Shown: positions 44,337 through 55,303, counted from the first letter of the stretch. The stretch is DNA of 64,000 nt from Streptomyces sp. 840.1 (GCF_003751445.1 NZ_RJUU01000001.1:2981001-3045000); one strand, 5' to 3'. Notes: generated from the sequence alone by a model not told the origin. Numbers and translations: made by a program.

Positions 44337-45329
44337 ATGGTGCCGGACGTACGGTTCGACGACCTTGTGGTGGTGGTCACCGGCGCTGGGGGCGGCATCG
44401 GACGGGCCATGGCTCTGGCCTTCGCCCGCCGCGGTGCCCGGGTGGTCGTCAACGACCTCGGAGGCCCGCCGACCGGAGGAGACACCCCCAGGGCGGAACT
44501 GGCTCGAACCGTCGTGCGGGAGATCCGTGAAGCGGGGGGCGAGGCGATCGCCTCCACCCACACCGTGGCCACGCCAGAGGGGGGCGAGGCGATCATCCGT
44601 ACGGCGCTCGATGCCTGGGGACGGATCGACGCGCTCATCGCGAACGCCGCCATCCTGCGGGACAGCCTCTTCACCCGGATGCTGCCCGAGGACTTCGACG
44701 ATGTGGTCGCCGTGAACCTGCGCGGTGCCTTCTGTGTCATGCAGCCGGCCTTCCGGGCCATGGCGGAACAGGGCCACGGCAACATCGTCGCGGTGACCTC
44801 CGTGGCCGGACTGTGCGGCTCGTACGGAGGCGCCAACTACTCCGCCTCCAAGGCAGGGCTCGTGGGTCTCACCAAGGCCGTGGCCTGGGAGGGGCAGAAG
44901 TACGGGATCAAGGCCAACCTGCTCGCGCCCGGCGCACTGGACACCCGGCAGTCCGAGGCGTTCAACGCCACCGGCGCCCTGCTGCCGGGCCGGCCGGCCC
45001 CGGACGTCGAACCGGGCGAGGAGATGAAGCTGCTCACCGCCGACCGGGTGGCCCCGATGGCCCTGGTGCTGGCGCATCCGAGCTGCCCGGTGACCGCGGA
45101 GACGTACGGCGCGGCCGGCGGCTGGTTCCACCGGTACTGGACCGCCCACAGCGAGGGGTGGGCCGGGACGAGAGAACCCACCGCCGAGGACATCACCCAG
45201 CACTGGGAAGCGGTCCGGGGGCAGTCGCCGGCGGGCCGTGAGATCGACCAGGAGACCTTCCGGTTCGCCCTGAGCGCGAACCAGCGGGGGCTCGCCCCCC
45301 TGCTCGACCAGCAGCTGACGATCGACTGA
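44337..45329 (+). CDS. SDR-family dehydrogenase (long form)
   Basis: 330 residues from ATG 44337 (GGGGAGAGG upstream). Glycine motif VTGAGGGIGRAMALAF, then VVVNDLGG (Asp after strand 2, favouring NAD+), ANAAIL, Ser in VTSVAG and YSASK. This is the pattern of the (3R)-hydroxyacyl-CoA/17-beta-HSD4-like SDR group, with ~70 extra C-terminal residues. First gene of the P450 operon, so a tailoring oxidoreductase acting on an alcohol or ketone of the product; substrate unknown. It is divergent from the LAL regulator, with ~285 bp between. Confidence 0.88.
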   Translation: MVPDVRFDDLVVVVTGAGGGIGRAMALAFARRGARVVVNDLGGPPTGGDTPRAELARTVVREIREAGGEAIASTHTVATPEGGEAIIRTALDAWGRIDALIANAAILRDSLFTRMLPEDFDDVVAVNLRGAFCVMQPAFRAMAEQGHGNIVAVTSVAGLCGSYGGANYSASKAGLVGLTKAVAWEGQKYGIKANLLAPGALDTRQSEAFNATGALLPGRPAPDVEPGEEMKLLTADRVAPMALVLAHPSCPVTAETYGAAGGWFHRYWTAHSEGWAGTREPTAEDITQHWEAVRGQSPAGREIDQETFRFALSANQRGLAPLLDQQLTID

Positions 45330-45339
45330 AGGACGGGAC

Positions 45340-46536
45340 ATGGACATCAACATCGTGACGCCCGAATCGGTTCTGGACCCCTGGCCGTTGCTCGACCGGC
45401 TGCGGGAGACCGGGCCCGTCGTCCGCAGCGAGGCGATGGGCGGCGTCTGGCTCGTCTCCTCCTACGAGCACTGCCGGGAGGTTCTCCTGGACCCCACGCG
45501 GTTCTCGAACACCGTCTTCGCGTCCACCGACTTCGGACCGTGGTTCGAGGGCACGGACACCATGGTCCACACCGACCCGCCGGACCACACGCGGCTGCGC
45601 TCGATGGTGCAGAAGGCGTTCACGTACCGCTCGGTCCAGCAACTGGAGCCCCGGATCGCGGAGATCGTCCGGGAACTGCTCGACGCGCCGGAGTTCGTGA
45701 CGGGCATGGCGTCCGGCGAACCGGTGGATGTGCTTGGCCAGTTCATCAGCGCCCTGCCCACGACCGTCATCTCCGAACTGCTGGGCATCCCCAGCAGTGA
45801 CCGCAAACTCTTCTACCAGTGGGCGGAGGCCATGATGCGCTGCATCATGGCCGACCCGCGCCTGGTACCGCAGGCACACATCGATGCCGCGGTCACCAGC
45901 GGCCGGGACATGCTCGCCTATCTCCAGGCGGAGATCACCGCCCGGCGCAGGAGCGGTACCACCGACGACCTCATCGGCCGTCTCGTGCAGCAGAACACCG
46001 ACGGGGCACTGTCGGACGACGAGCTCGCCGCGACCTGCGTCACGCTGCTCGTCGCCGGATCCGACACGACGTCGTCCACGACGACCACCATGCTGTCCCT
46101 GCTGGCGAGCCACCCCGAACAGCGCCGGCGCGTGATCGAGGACCGGGTGCTCGTGCCGACGGGCATAGAGGAGACCCTGCGCTTCGAGCCGACGGCCCGG
46201 GTGAACTTCAGAAAGGTGCTCGGAGACGTCGAACTCGGCGGACAACGGCTCGCCGACGGAGACGTCGTCTGGGCACTGGTCATCGCCGCCAACCGGGATC
46301 CGGCCCGCTTCGGAGAGCCGGACCGGTACGACATCACCAGGAACCCCAACCCTCATCTGACGTTCGGGCAGGGGCCGCACCTGTGTCTGGGTGCGCAGCT
46401 CGCCCGGATGGAGATCCGGCACGCCATCAACGCCTTCCTCGACCGCTGGCCGCACTACGAAGTCGCCGAGCGCCGCCCATCTCCCGCCTACGCCGCGCTG
46501 ACCTGGGAGAAGTTCACAGTCGCCGGCGGGCGGTGA
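45340..46536 (+). CDS. Cytochrome P450 (first of three)
   Basis: 398 residues, starting 11 bp after the SDR stop. I-helix AGSDTT, K-helix EETLR (ExxR), and heme loop FGQGPHLCLGAQLAR with the ligand Cys349. A soluble class I bacterial P450 that needs ferredoxin electrons, with a normal length and intact motifs. It presumably hydroxylates the terpenoid scaffold. Confidence 0.95.
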   Translation: MDINIVTPESVLDPWPLLDRLRETGPVVRSEAMGGVWLVSSYEHCREVLLDPTRFSNTVFASTDFGPWFEGTDTMVHTDPPDHTRLRSMVQKAFTYRSVQQLEPRIAEIVRELLDAPEFVTGMASGEPVDVLGQFISALPTTVISELLGIPSSDRKLFYQWAEAMMRCIMADPRLVPQAHIDAAVTSGRDMLAYLQAEITARRRSGTTDDLIGRLVQQNTDGALSDDELAATCVTLLVAGSDTTSSTTTTMLSLLASHPEQRRRVIEDRVLVPTGIEETLRFEPTARVNFRKVLGDVELGGQRLADGDVVWALVIAANRDPARFGEPDRYDITRNPNPHLTFGQGPHLCLGAQLARMEIRHAINAFLDRWPHYEVAERRPSPAYAALTWEKFTVAGGR

Positions 46537-46558
46537 CCCAACCTTGTCCGGAGTGGAA

Positions 46559-47776
46559 ATGACGACCGAGACCCAGCCCATCGAAGTGGATTTCGACCCC
46601 TGGAGTCCCCGCCTCGCCGGGGAGGACCAAGACTTCTGGGCGGTGATGAACGGCCTGCGGGATCGTGGGCCGGTGCTCCGCAGCAGCGCCTACGGCGGGT
46701 TCTGGATCATCACCACCCATGAGGAAGTGCTCGCCGCCAACAAGGACTGGGAGACGTTCTCCTCCGCCCAGGGCGTGTCCCTGCCGCACAATCCCGGCGC
46801 CCCGCTGCTGGCCCCCATCGAGGTCGACCCGCCGGAGCACCGCGACTGGCGACGTCTCCTCAACCCGCTCATGTCGCCGCCGACGGTGGCCCGTCACGAG
46901 CCCGCCATGCGGCGCATCGCATCGGACCTGATGGACGAGTTCGTGGCAGCGGGCCAGTGTGACCTGGCCGTCGACTTCGCCTGGAAGTTCGTTCCGGCGG
47001 CCCTCTTCCAGCTGCTCCTCGGAGTCGCCCCGCAGGAGGTTCCGCACACCCGGGAGCTCGCACACCGCATCGTGTCGCACGGCACTACGCAGGAGGAGCA
47101 GAACCAGGCGTTCGCCGACCTGAGCGACTGGTCGCTGCGGTACCTGGACTGGCGCGAGACGCAGCCGGAGCGCGGCGACGTCGTCGACGCGCTGCTGCGG
47201 GGGGAGATGCGAGGCCGTCCTCTCACCCGGGAGGAGATGGTGCGCGCGATGATCCTGCTGATCGTCGCGGGAATGGACACCACATCCAACAGCATCGGTG
47301 ACCTGGCGCTGCACCTGATCGACGACCCCGCCCTGACCGAGCTGTTCCGCGACAACGAGCACTCCGTGGAACAGATCGTCGAGGAAATGCTGCGCCACGG
47401 TTCGGTCTCCTTCGGGCTGTCCAGGGTGACCACCAGGGAGACGGTGGTCGCCGGCTGCCGGATACCGCAGGGCGAGCGCGTGTTCCTGCTGTGGGCGGGC
47501 GCCAACCGGGACCGCCGCGTCTTCCCCGACCCGGAGAGCTTCGACCCGTCCCGCGCCCCCAACCCTCATCTGGCGTTCGGGGCGGGACCGCACCGTTGCA
47601 TGGGGGCCCATTTCGCGCGGCTCATGCTCAAGGTGGCGGCGACCGAGATCCACGCACGGATGCCCGGTCTTCGACTGCGTCCGGGCGCGCGGATCGAGCA
47701 GCCCCCGGGCCTCGTCCGCAGTACCCGTTCCCTCCCCGTGCTCTTCGAGCCGACGGCCGTGCGGGAGGCGCGGTGA
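46559..47776 (+). CDS. Cytochrome P450 (second of three)
   Basis: 405 residues from ATG 46559 with GGAG five bases upstream; a TTG at 46544 is less likely. I-helix AGMDTTSN, ExxR in EEMLRHG, heme loop FGAGPHRCMGAHFAR (Cys347). By eye it is only moderately similar to the first P450, so the three are not simple recent duplicates. Its stop overlaps the next start in GTGA. Confidence 0.95.
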   Translation: MTTETQPIEVDFDPWSPRLAGEDQDFWAVMNGLRDRGPVLRSSAYGGFWIITTHEEVLAANKDWETFSSAQGVSLPHNPGAPLLAPIEVDPPEHRDWRRLLNPLMSPPTVARHEPAMRRIASDLMDEFVAAGQCDLAVDFAWKFVPAALFQLLLGVAPQEVPHTRELAHRIVSHGTTQEEQNQAFADLSDWSLRYLDWRETQPERGDVVDALLRGEMRGRPLTREEMVRAMILLIVAGMDTTSNSIGDLALHLIDDPALTELFRDNEHSVEQIVEEMLRHGSVSFGLSRVTTRETVVAGCRIPQGERVFLLWAGANRDRRVFPDPESFDPSRAPNPHLAFGAGPHRCMGAHFARLMLKVAATEIHARMPGLRLRPGARIEQPPGLVRSTRSLPVLFEPTAVREAR

Positions 47777-48999
47777 AGCCCTCGGCACAGGCCCCGGCCC
47801 TGCCACCCATCGCACCCGACGACCCCGACTTCTACCGGGAACCGGAGCGCGCGTTCGGGTGGCTGCAGGAGCACAGCCCGGTCCATCCCTGGGTGTCGGC
47901 CAAAGGCAGGCCGATGTACGTGGTCTCCCGATGGGCAGACGTGCGCCAGGTGTCGGCATCCCCCGCACAGTTCAGCAGCGGACGCGGGCACATGATCGAC
48001 CAGCCCCGCGCCGGCCACGGCGACCGGCCGGCCGACAGCAGACAGGACACACCCCTGCTGCACAACATCGATCCACCGGAGCACGACAAACACCGCAAGC
48101 TGATCAGTCGCAGCCTCACCGCGCGCAGGGTGGTCGGGCTCGAACCGGCCGTACGCAAAGTGATCACGCGGGTTCTCGGCGCTGTGCCCGGCAACGAGGA
48201 GATCGATGCCGTGAGCGCCTTCGCGGCGGCCGTACCGCTACGGGTGATCGCCGAACTGCTGGGTGTGCCGTTCGCCGACCTGCCGCTGCTGCGCGGCTGG
48301 TCCGACGAGCTCGCCGCCACCTCGGACGCCGAGGGCGCGCGACCACGACAGGAGGTGCTGTCCGAATTCTTCGACTACCTGGACATCCTCATCGCCGAAC
48401 GGCGCCGCTGTCCCCGGGACGACCTGATCACCTCCCTGGCGTTCGCCGAGGTCGAGGGTGAGAAGCTCTCCCACCCGGAGCTCCTCATGCACATATGGAC
48501 GGCGCTCGTGGCGGGCAACGAGACCGCGCGCAACGCCATCTCCGGTGGCATCGAGGCGTTCACCGGACACCCCGGCGAGTACCGGCGGCTGACCCAGGAG
48601 CCGGGAATCGCCGAGACGGCCACCGAGGAGATACTGCGCTGGACCACACCCGCGCGATACGGCGGCCGCACCGTGGTGCGTCCGGTGCGACTGGCTGGAC
48701 GACAACTGCACGCCGGCGAATACGTGTTGATGCTCTACAGCGCGGGCAACCGCGACAGCCGGGTGTTCCCCGACCCCTACCGCTTCGACATCGGACGTGA
48801 CAGCAGCCGGCTGCACCTCTCGTTCGGCCACGCCACCCACTTCTGCGTCGGTTCCCAGCTCGCCCGGCTCGAACTGCGGATCCTGCTGGAGGAACTCGCC
48901 GTCCGCTACCGCGGCATCTCGGCGGCCGGACCCGTGGAGCGCACCCGCAGCCCCATGCTCAACGGCTACGAACGCGTCCCGGTCGTGCTTCATGTCTGA
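47773..48999 (+). CDS. Cytochrome P450 (third of three)
   Basis: 408 residues from GTG 47773, in a 4-bp overlap with the second P450. I-helix AGNETARN, where Glu replaces the usual acidic Asp and is followed by Thr; ExxR in EEILRW; heme loop FGHATHFCVGSQLAR (Cys358). The AGNET variant is seen in CYP125/CYP142-like and some terpenoid P450s. The stop is overlapped by the MFS gene by 8 bp. Confidence 0.95.
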   Translation: MKPSAQAPALPPIAPDDPDFYREPERAFGWLQEHSPVHPWVSAKGRPMYVVSRWADVRQVSASPAQFSSGRGHMIDQPRAGHGDRPADSRQDTPLLHNIDPPEHDKHRKLISRSLTARRVVGLEPAVRKVITRVLGAVPGNEEIDAVSAFAAAVPLRVIAELLGVPFADLPLLRGWSDELAATSDAEGARPRQEVLSEFFDYLDILIAERRRCPRDDLITSLAFAEVEGEKLSHPELLMHIWTALVAGNETARNAISGGIEAFTGHPGEYRRLTQEPGIAETATEEILRWTTPARYGGRTVVRPVRLAGRQLHAGEYVLMLYSAGNRDSRVFPDPYRFDIGRDSSRLHLSFGHATHFCVGSQLARLELRILLEELAVRYRGISAAGPVERTRSPMLNGYERVPVVLHV

Positions 49000-50365
49000 C
49001 CCGGTGACGGCCCGGCGACCCGGGGACCGGCTTCCCCGGCGGTTGATGACCGTGGCGTGCACGACGCAGTTCGTCGTGGTGCTGGACGTCTCCGTCGTCC
49101 ATGTGGCACTGCCTTCGGTCCGTCAAGACCTCGGGTTCTCCACCGAGGGGCTCCAATGGGTCGTCACCGCCTACATGCTGGCGTTCGGCGGGTCGCTGCT
49201 GCTGGGCGGCAGGCTCGCGGATCTGATCGGCCAACAGCGCGCGCTGCTGGGTGGAATGGCCCTCTTCGCCACCGCGAGTCTCGTCGCCGGCCTGGCCTGG
49301 GGGCCGGGGGTGCTGATCTCCGCCCGCGCCGTTCAGGGCATCGGGGCCGCGGTGCTGTCCCCCGTCTCGCTGACCCTGCTCACCAGCGAGTTCCACGACG
49401 CGAATCTCAGGGCGAGGGCACTCGCGGCCTGGGGCGGGGTGGCCGCCGCGGCGGGCGCGGCCGGTGTCTTCGTGGGCGGACTCGTCACGCAGTACCTGAA
49501 CTGGCGCTGGACGATGCTCATCAACGTGCCGATCGCGCTTCTCGTCCTCGTGCTGGCCCGGGGCACTGTGGCCGGCCGGACACGGGGCGCGGCGTGGCGC
49601 ACCCCGGACATCGTGGGGGCCCTGGCTGTGACGGCGGGCCTGGTCGCCTGTGTCTACGGCGTCGAGCCGGGACGCCGACCGGTGCTCGGTGCGGGGCTGG
49701 CGCTGCTCGCCTTCTTCGCGGTGTGGGAGGCCCGGGGGGCCCGTGAGCCGCTGCTGCCGATCCCCGTGCTCCGCAGCCGGTCCGTTTCCGTCGCGAACGT
49801 GGGGATGTTCCTGACCGCTGCGGCCACCTTCTCGATGTGGTTCTTCCTCTCGCTCCATCTCCAGAACCAGCGCGGATTCAGCCCGCTCGAAACCGGCGCG
49901 GCCTTCCTCCCGCAGTACCTGGCCATCGTGGCGGGAGCGCAGCTGGCCGCCCGCCTGCTGCCGGCGTACGGAGCCAAGCGGATGCTGGCGATCGCGGCGC
50001 TGCTCCAGTCGGCCGGCTTCGCCTGGCTGTCCGCTGCGGGTCCGCACAGCCCGTTCCCCGTACACATCCTGCTGCCCGGTCTCCTCGTCACCCTGGCCCT
50101 CGGGCTGGCGAGCACCCCTCTGACCCTGGCGGCGACCAGTGGGGTGGCGGCGGACCGGGCCGGCACCGCCTCCGGGCTCGTCAACACCTCACGCCATCTG
50201 GGCGGTGCCATGGGCGTCGCGGCGCTGGCCGCCGTCGCCGGGCAGCGGCCCGGGGGAGTGGACCGGATCTTCCGGACCGACGCTCTGCTGCTGGCCGCCG
50301 TCGCAGTGCTCGCGCTGCTCCTGCCCGAGCCATCCGAGAGAAAGGACTCCAGTGAACCAGCCTGA
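48992..50365 (+). CDS. MFS exporter, DHA2/EmrB type
   Basis: 457 residues from ATG 48992, overlapping the third P450. About 14 hydrophobic segments. Motif A GGRLADLIGQQRALL, motif D/B region DVSVVHVALPSVRQDLG, and motif C-like GGVAAAAGAAGVFVGG. It is a proton-driven drug efflux carrier and probably exports the cluster product and gives self-protection. Confidence 0.9.
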   Translation: MSDPVTARRPGDRLPRRLMTVACTTQFVVVLDVSVVHVALPSVRQDLGFSTEGLQWVVTAYMLAFGGSLLLGGRLADLIGQQRALLGGMALFATASLVAGLAWGPGVLISARAVQGIGAAVLSPVSLTLLTSEFHDANLRARALAAWGGVAAAAGAAGVFVGGLVTQYLNWRWTMLINVPIALLVLVLARGTVAGRTRGAAWRTPDIVGALAVTAGLVACVYGVEPGRRPVLGAGLALLAFFAVWEARGAREPLLPIPVLRSRSVSVANVGMFLTAAATFSMWFFLSLHLQNQRGFSPLETGAAFLPQYLAIVAGAQLAARLLPAYGAKRMLAIAALLQSAGFAWLSAAGPHSPFPVHILLPGLLVTLALGLASTPLTLAATSGVAADRAGTASGLVNTSRHLGGAMGVAALAAVAGQRPGGVDRIFRTDALLLAAVAVLALLLPEPSERKDSSEPA

Positions 50366-51185
50366 TGCCCTCGAACGATTCCGGCTGACCGGACGTACCG
50401 CTCTGATCACCGGGGCGGGCCGGAACATCGGTGCTGCCATCGCGTCGGGCTACGCTCAGGCCGGCGCCGACCTCCTCCTCGTCGACCGTGACAAGGAAGC
50501 GGTGGAAGACGTCGCCGAGTCCATCCGCGCCTCGACCGGACGCGTCGTGGCCACCGTGCACCGCGATGTCGGCGCCGCCGACATCGTCGACCAGGTGGCC
50601 GGCGCGGCAGAGGCGCACTTCGACGCGGTGGACATCCTGGTCAACGGCGCGCTGGCCTTCGGGGCCACCGGTACGCACAGCGCCGATGTGTCGACGGCGC
50701 AGTGGCAGGACGCGCTCGACGTCAATGTGCTGGCCCCGGCGAGACTCTCGTCGCTGTTCGTCAACACGTTGGTGAAGGGCGGTCCGGGCACCATCATCAA
50801 CCTCCTCTCGGGAGCCGGGTTCGCACCGGTTCCGCTGGCAGCGCCGTACAGCATGTCGAAGGCGGCCCTGTGGATGCTCACCCGGTGTTTCGCCAAGGAC
50901 TGCGCCCCGCGCATCAGGGTCAACGGGCTGTGCCCCGGGACCATTTCACCGGACGGCGTCGCGCGCACGGAGGAGCTCCGCAAGGCGACCCCCATGGGCC
51001 GGGGCGGACGTGCGGACGAGGTTGTCGGCGCGGCGATCTACCTGGCGTCGGATGCGTCCGGCTACTCGACCGGAGACGTTGTCTATGTGAACGGAGGATT
51101 CACCGGACTCACTGGCTACAGCGACGAGATCATCGGCTCGGACCCCGTGGGCCGTCCGCGTACCGGGAGGCGTTCGGCGGGATGA
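50352..51185 (+). CDS. SDR-family oxidoreductase (second in cluster)
   Basis: 277 residues from GTG 50352 (AAAGGA upstream), overlapping the MFS gene by 14 bp. Glycine motif ITGAGRNIGAAIASGY, Asp after strand 2 (LLVDRD, NAD+ type), NGALAFG in place of the usual NNAG, Ser in LLSGAG and YSMSK, then CPGTISPDG and a C-terminal NGGFTG. Complete and probably active on a scaffold alcohol or ketone. Confidence 0.9.
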   Translation: MNQPDALERFRLTGRTALITGAGRNIGAAIASGYAQAGADLLLVDRDKEAVEDVAESIRASTGRVVATVHRDVGAADIVDQVAGAAEAHFDAVDILVNGALAFGATGTHSADVSTAQWQDALDVNVLAPARLSSLFVNTLVKGGPGTIINLLSGAGFAPVPLAAPYSMSKAALWMLTRCFAKDCAPRIRVNGLCPGTISPDGVARTEELRKATPMGRGGRADEVVGAAIYLASDASGYSTGDVVYVNGGFTGLTGYSDEIIGSDPVGRPRTGRRSAG

Positions 51186-52414
51186 CGACAGTCGCGCAAG
51201 AGACGATCGGGGAACGGATCGAACTGCTCAGGCGCCGACGAGGACTCTCCCGGCAGACCCTTGCCTCGTTGGTCGGACACAGCTCCGAGTGGCTGCGGCA
51301 GGTGGAGCGCAAGGGGCGGGGGGTGGACCGGCTGTCGACCCTCCTGCGGCTCGCCGAGGTCCTTCAAGTGAAGGACGTCGCGGCCTTCATGGGGGTCGCA
51401 GTGCCGGGCCGGCGGGTCGACGAGCCGACGTTCGGAGCGGCGCCGGACATACGGGCGGCGCTCCTCGGCCACCGCGCGGCGGTCCGCGCGGGTGGCCACC
51501 GGCCGGGCGACATCGACCGGCTGGCCTCGGAGGTGACCGAGGCCTGGACGTGGTGGCGGCAGTCCGCGAGACGCTGGTCCGCCGTGCGAACGAGCCTGCC
51601 GGGACTGCTGGAACGGGTCTGCGGACCGCACATCGACCGTGCGGCCCCCGAAGCACTCCGACTGAGCGCCGAAACACATCGGCTGGCCGCCGCCTACCTG
51701 CACAGTTCGGGGGACCTGTCCCTGGCCCTGCTGGCGACGGACCGGGCGCTGGCCGAAGCCAGGCTGGCCTCGGCGCCCCTGACCGAGGCGGCATGCCTTC
51801 AGGGCTTCGGCGATGTACTGCTGCGTCTTCAGGCGCCGGCCGAGGCCTGCGAGATGTGCGTCACGGCGGCCGACGCCCTGGAGCTGTACGACGGTTCCCC
51901 CGCCTGCGAGACCACCGCGGCCCGCGTACGGCTGTACCTCACCGCGGCCGAGGCGGCGGCGTTCGCCCGCGACCACCACGGCGCCGAGCGGTTGCTCGAC
52001 CGGGCCGCCATGCTGGTCCAGGACGCACAGGACATGACGTCGGTGCCCAGTCCCGTGCCCCCGGGGACGACGGCGCCCGCCCGGCCGGTGGACGTGGCGA
52101 TCTACCGTGTCCGGGTCGAGGTCGTGCTCGGCCGTTCGGGCAAGGCGCTGCGGCTGGCCGAACACGTCGGCAGTGTGGACACGCTGGACCGTGAGGGCCG
52201 GGCCCGGTTCTATCTGACCCTGGCACGGGCCCACCTGCATCAGCGTAATCAGCCGGGCGCGGTGCTGGCACTCATGCAGGCGGACCGGGCCTCGCCCGAG
52301 GAGGTCCGGTTCAACGTCTACGCGCAGCACCTTCTCAAGCAGGCGATCGGCCAGGACAGCGTCACCGTTCGCCACGACCTGTACCGTCTGGCCGAACGGG
52401 CGGGTCTGCTGTGA
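51182..52414 (+). CDS. XRE-type HTH regulator with TPR-like domain
   Basis: 410 residues, ATG overlapping the SDR stop (ATGA). Residues about 8-65 are an XRE HTH (IELLRRRRGLSRQTLASLVGHSSEWLRQVERKGR). The rest is helical repeats typical of ligand- or peptide-sensing TPR regulators (RLAAAYLHSSGDLSLALLATDRAL, ARFYLTLARAHLHQRNQPGAVLALMQADRA). Last gene of the P450 operon, so likely feedback control within the cluster. Its 3-prime end overlaps the convergent TetR gene by 53 bp. Confidence 0.88.
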   Translation: MTTVAQETIGERIELLRRRRGLSRQTLASLVGHSSEWLRQVERKGRGVDRLSTLLRLAEVLQVKDVAAFMGVAVPGRRVDEPTFGAAPDIRAALLGHRAAVRAGGHRPGDIDRLASEVTEAWTWWRQSARRWSAVRTSLPGLLERVCGPHIDRAAPEALRLSAETHRLAAAYLHSSGDLSLALLATDRALAEARLASAPLTEAACLQGFGDVLLRLQAPAEACEMCVTAADALELYDGSPACETTAARVRLYLTAAEAAAFARDHHGAERLLDRAAMLVQDAQDMTSVPSPVPPGTTAPARPVDVAIYRVRVEVVLGRSGKALRLAEHVGSVDTLDREGRARFYLTLARAHLHQRNQPGAVLALMQADRASPEEVRFNVYAQHLLKQAIGQDSVTVRHDLYRLAERAGLL

Positions 52415-53051
52415 CGCTGTTCGCGCAGCCGTGCCGTAGACCGTCGCACACCACACTCAGTACCCGTTGTGGCACGGCCGCGCCACCGTCGTTGCGGTTG
52501 CGGGCCAGTATCAGCCCGGTGATCAGGGCCATCAGGTCGGCGACACTGATGTCGTCGCGGACGGCCCCCGCCTGCTGCGTGTTGAAGAGCAGCTTGCCGA
52601 TGCCCCGCCGAAGGCGCCGCCTCGCCCGGGGCACGGCGGCGGAAGCGTCGACGTCCTCCCCGGCGAGGGCGTCGACCATGTCCCTGCGGACGCTGCCTTC
52701 CTCGATGGTCAGGGAGAGGAACTGGAAGAACGCCTCAGCGGGGTCGTCCGAGTCCGCCAACTTCTCCGCATGGTCGACGAGTTGCTCCAGGCGGCCCAGC
52801 ACGATCGTTTCGAACAGCGCTTCCTTGCTCGTGAAGTGCCGGTAGATGGTGCCGGAACCCACACCCGCGCGCCGGGCGATCTCGTCCAGGGGCACGCCGA
52901 GACCCTCCGAGGCGAACGCCTCCTGGGCGGCCTCCAGCACCCGGGCACGGTTGCGCCGGGCGTCCGAACGCAGTGCCGGCCCGAAGCGGGACGTTGGTTC
53001 CGCTTCTTCTTCCTCGGGGTGCAGATCTTGCGCGCTAATGTCCATGTTCAT
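52362..53051 (-). CDS. TetR-family repressor
   Basis: 229 residues. After a charged 25-residue lead, the HTH reads RNRARVLEAAQEAFASEGLGVPLDEIARRAGVGSGTIYRHFTSKEALFE. The C-terminal domain is SBP/TetR_C-like with FFQFLSLTIEEG and DLMALITGLILARN. Divergent from the aldo-keto reductase gene, whose promoter it probably blocks. ATG 53045 is an alternative start. The coding ends overlap tail to tail with the XRE regulator. Confidence 0.9.
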   Translation of the reverse strand: MNMDISAQDLHPEEEEAEPTSRFGPALRSDARRNRARVLEAAQEAFASEGLGVPLDEIARRAGVGSGTIYRHFTSKEALFETIVLGRLEQLVDHAEKLADSDDPAEAFFQFLSLTIEEGSVRRDMVDALAGEDVDASAAVPRARRRLRRGIGKLLFNTQQAGAVRDDISVADLMALITGLILARNRNDGGAAVPQRVLSVVCDGLRHGCANSVTADPPVRPDGTGRGER

Positions 53052-53075
53052 GCGTGTTCTCCGTGGTGATTGCCG

Positions 53076-54203
<1,128 letters not shown>

Positions 54204-54241
54204 CAGTCATTGAACGAAAAGAAAGAAGAAACGGGGAAATC

Positions 54242-55183
54242 ATGTTCCGCAGGCTGGTCATATCTTTCGTGGCGATGGCGACAGCCACGCTCGGAGTCAC
54301 CGGGACGTCGAGTGCGGCCGCTCGGACGCCCGTGCCGGCAGGACCCACCACACTTCAACTGCCGGACGGCTTCCACCCGGACGGCATCGCCATCTGCCCG
54401 CAGGAGCACCGTGCGTACTTCGGTTCGCTGAACGACGGTGCTGTCTACCGGGTCGACCTGTCCACCGGCCAGGGTGGCTTACTCACCCCGGGGACGGGCG
54501 GAATGGCCACCGGCATGAAGCTCGGCGAGGGCCACAAGCTGTATGTCGCGGGCGGGTCGGTGGGCGACGGCCGGATCGTGGACAGCGGGAGCGGGAAAGT
54601 GCTGGCCGACTACAAGTTGCCGGCCACCACCGGCTTCATCAACGATGTCGTCCTGACCAAGGACGCCGCATGGTTCACGGACTCGTTCAACCCCGTCCTG
54701 TACAAACTCCCGCTGCACGCGGACGGCTCGCTGCCCGCGCAGAGTGAGCTGGTCACCCTGCCGCTCACCGGCGATCTCCAGTACCTGGACGGGTTCAACG
54801 TGAGCGGCATCGCGCCCACACCCGACGGAAAAGGCCTGCTGATCGCTCAGATCAACACCGGGAAGCTCTTCGAGGTGAACACGGCCAGCGGAGCGACTCA
54901 CACCGTGGACACCGGGTCCGAGACACTGACCAATCCCGACGGAATGCTTCTGGTCGGCCACACTCTCCATGTGGCCGAGAACCGCATGAACGAGGTCGCG
55001 TCGCTGAAGATCGACGATGCCGGACTGCACGGCGAAGTCGTCCGGCGCACCACGGACCCTCGCTTCGACATCCCGACCCGCATCGCGGCGGACGGAGATC
55101 TCCTCTACCTTCCGAACGCGCGCACGACGACTACGCCCACACCGACCACGCCCTACACGGCGGTGGCGATTTTGAAGCCGTGA
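54242..55183 (+). CDS. Secreted SMP-30/YncE-like beta-propeller with TTA codon
   Basis: 313 residues from ATG 54242. Signal peptide ends near TSSAAART. A six-bladed propeller follows (LPDGFHPDGIAICPQEHRAYFGSLNDGAVYRVDL, GFINDVVLTKDAAWFTDSF, VSGIAPTPDGKGLLIAQINTGKLFEVN). This is the SMP-30/gluconolactonase or strictosidine-synthase-like fold. One in-frame TTA (54479-54481, codon 80) ties its translation to bldA. Extracellular role unknown; it might bind or process the exported product. A strong terminator follows. Confidence 0.8.
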   Translation: MFRRLVISFVAMATATLGVTGTSSAAARTPVPAGPTTLQLPDGFHPDGIAICPQEHRAYFGSLNDGAVYRVDLSTGQGGLLTPGTGGMATGMKLGEGHKLYVAGGSVGDGRIVDSGSGKVLADYKLPATTGFINDVVLTKDAAWFTDSFNPVLYKLPLHADGSLPAQSELVTLPLTGDLQYLDGFNVSGIAPTPDGKGLLIAQINTGKLFEVNTASGATHTVDTGSETLTNPDGMLLVGHTLHVAENRMNEVASLKIDDAGLHGEVVRRTTDPRFDIPTRIAADGDLLYLPNARTTTTPTPTTPYTAVAILKP

Positions 55184-55257
55184 ACTGTGGCTCCGGGCAG
55201 GCCGGCCCGACGGGTGCCCGGTTCCGGAGCGCGACACACATAACTCCCCTCCACGGC

Positions 55258-55303
55258 AGCGCGTTATCCCGAAGCTCTTCGGGATAACGCGCTGTTTTCT
55301 TTT
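55258..55303 (+). terminator. Rho-independent terminator
   Basis: AGCGCGTTATCCCGAAG (55258-55274) pairs with CTTCGGGATAACGCGCT (55277-55293), followed by GTTTTCTTTT. The classic stem plus T-tract separates the AKR operon from the MEP/terpenoid operon. Confidence 0.93.
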
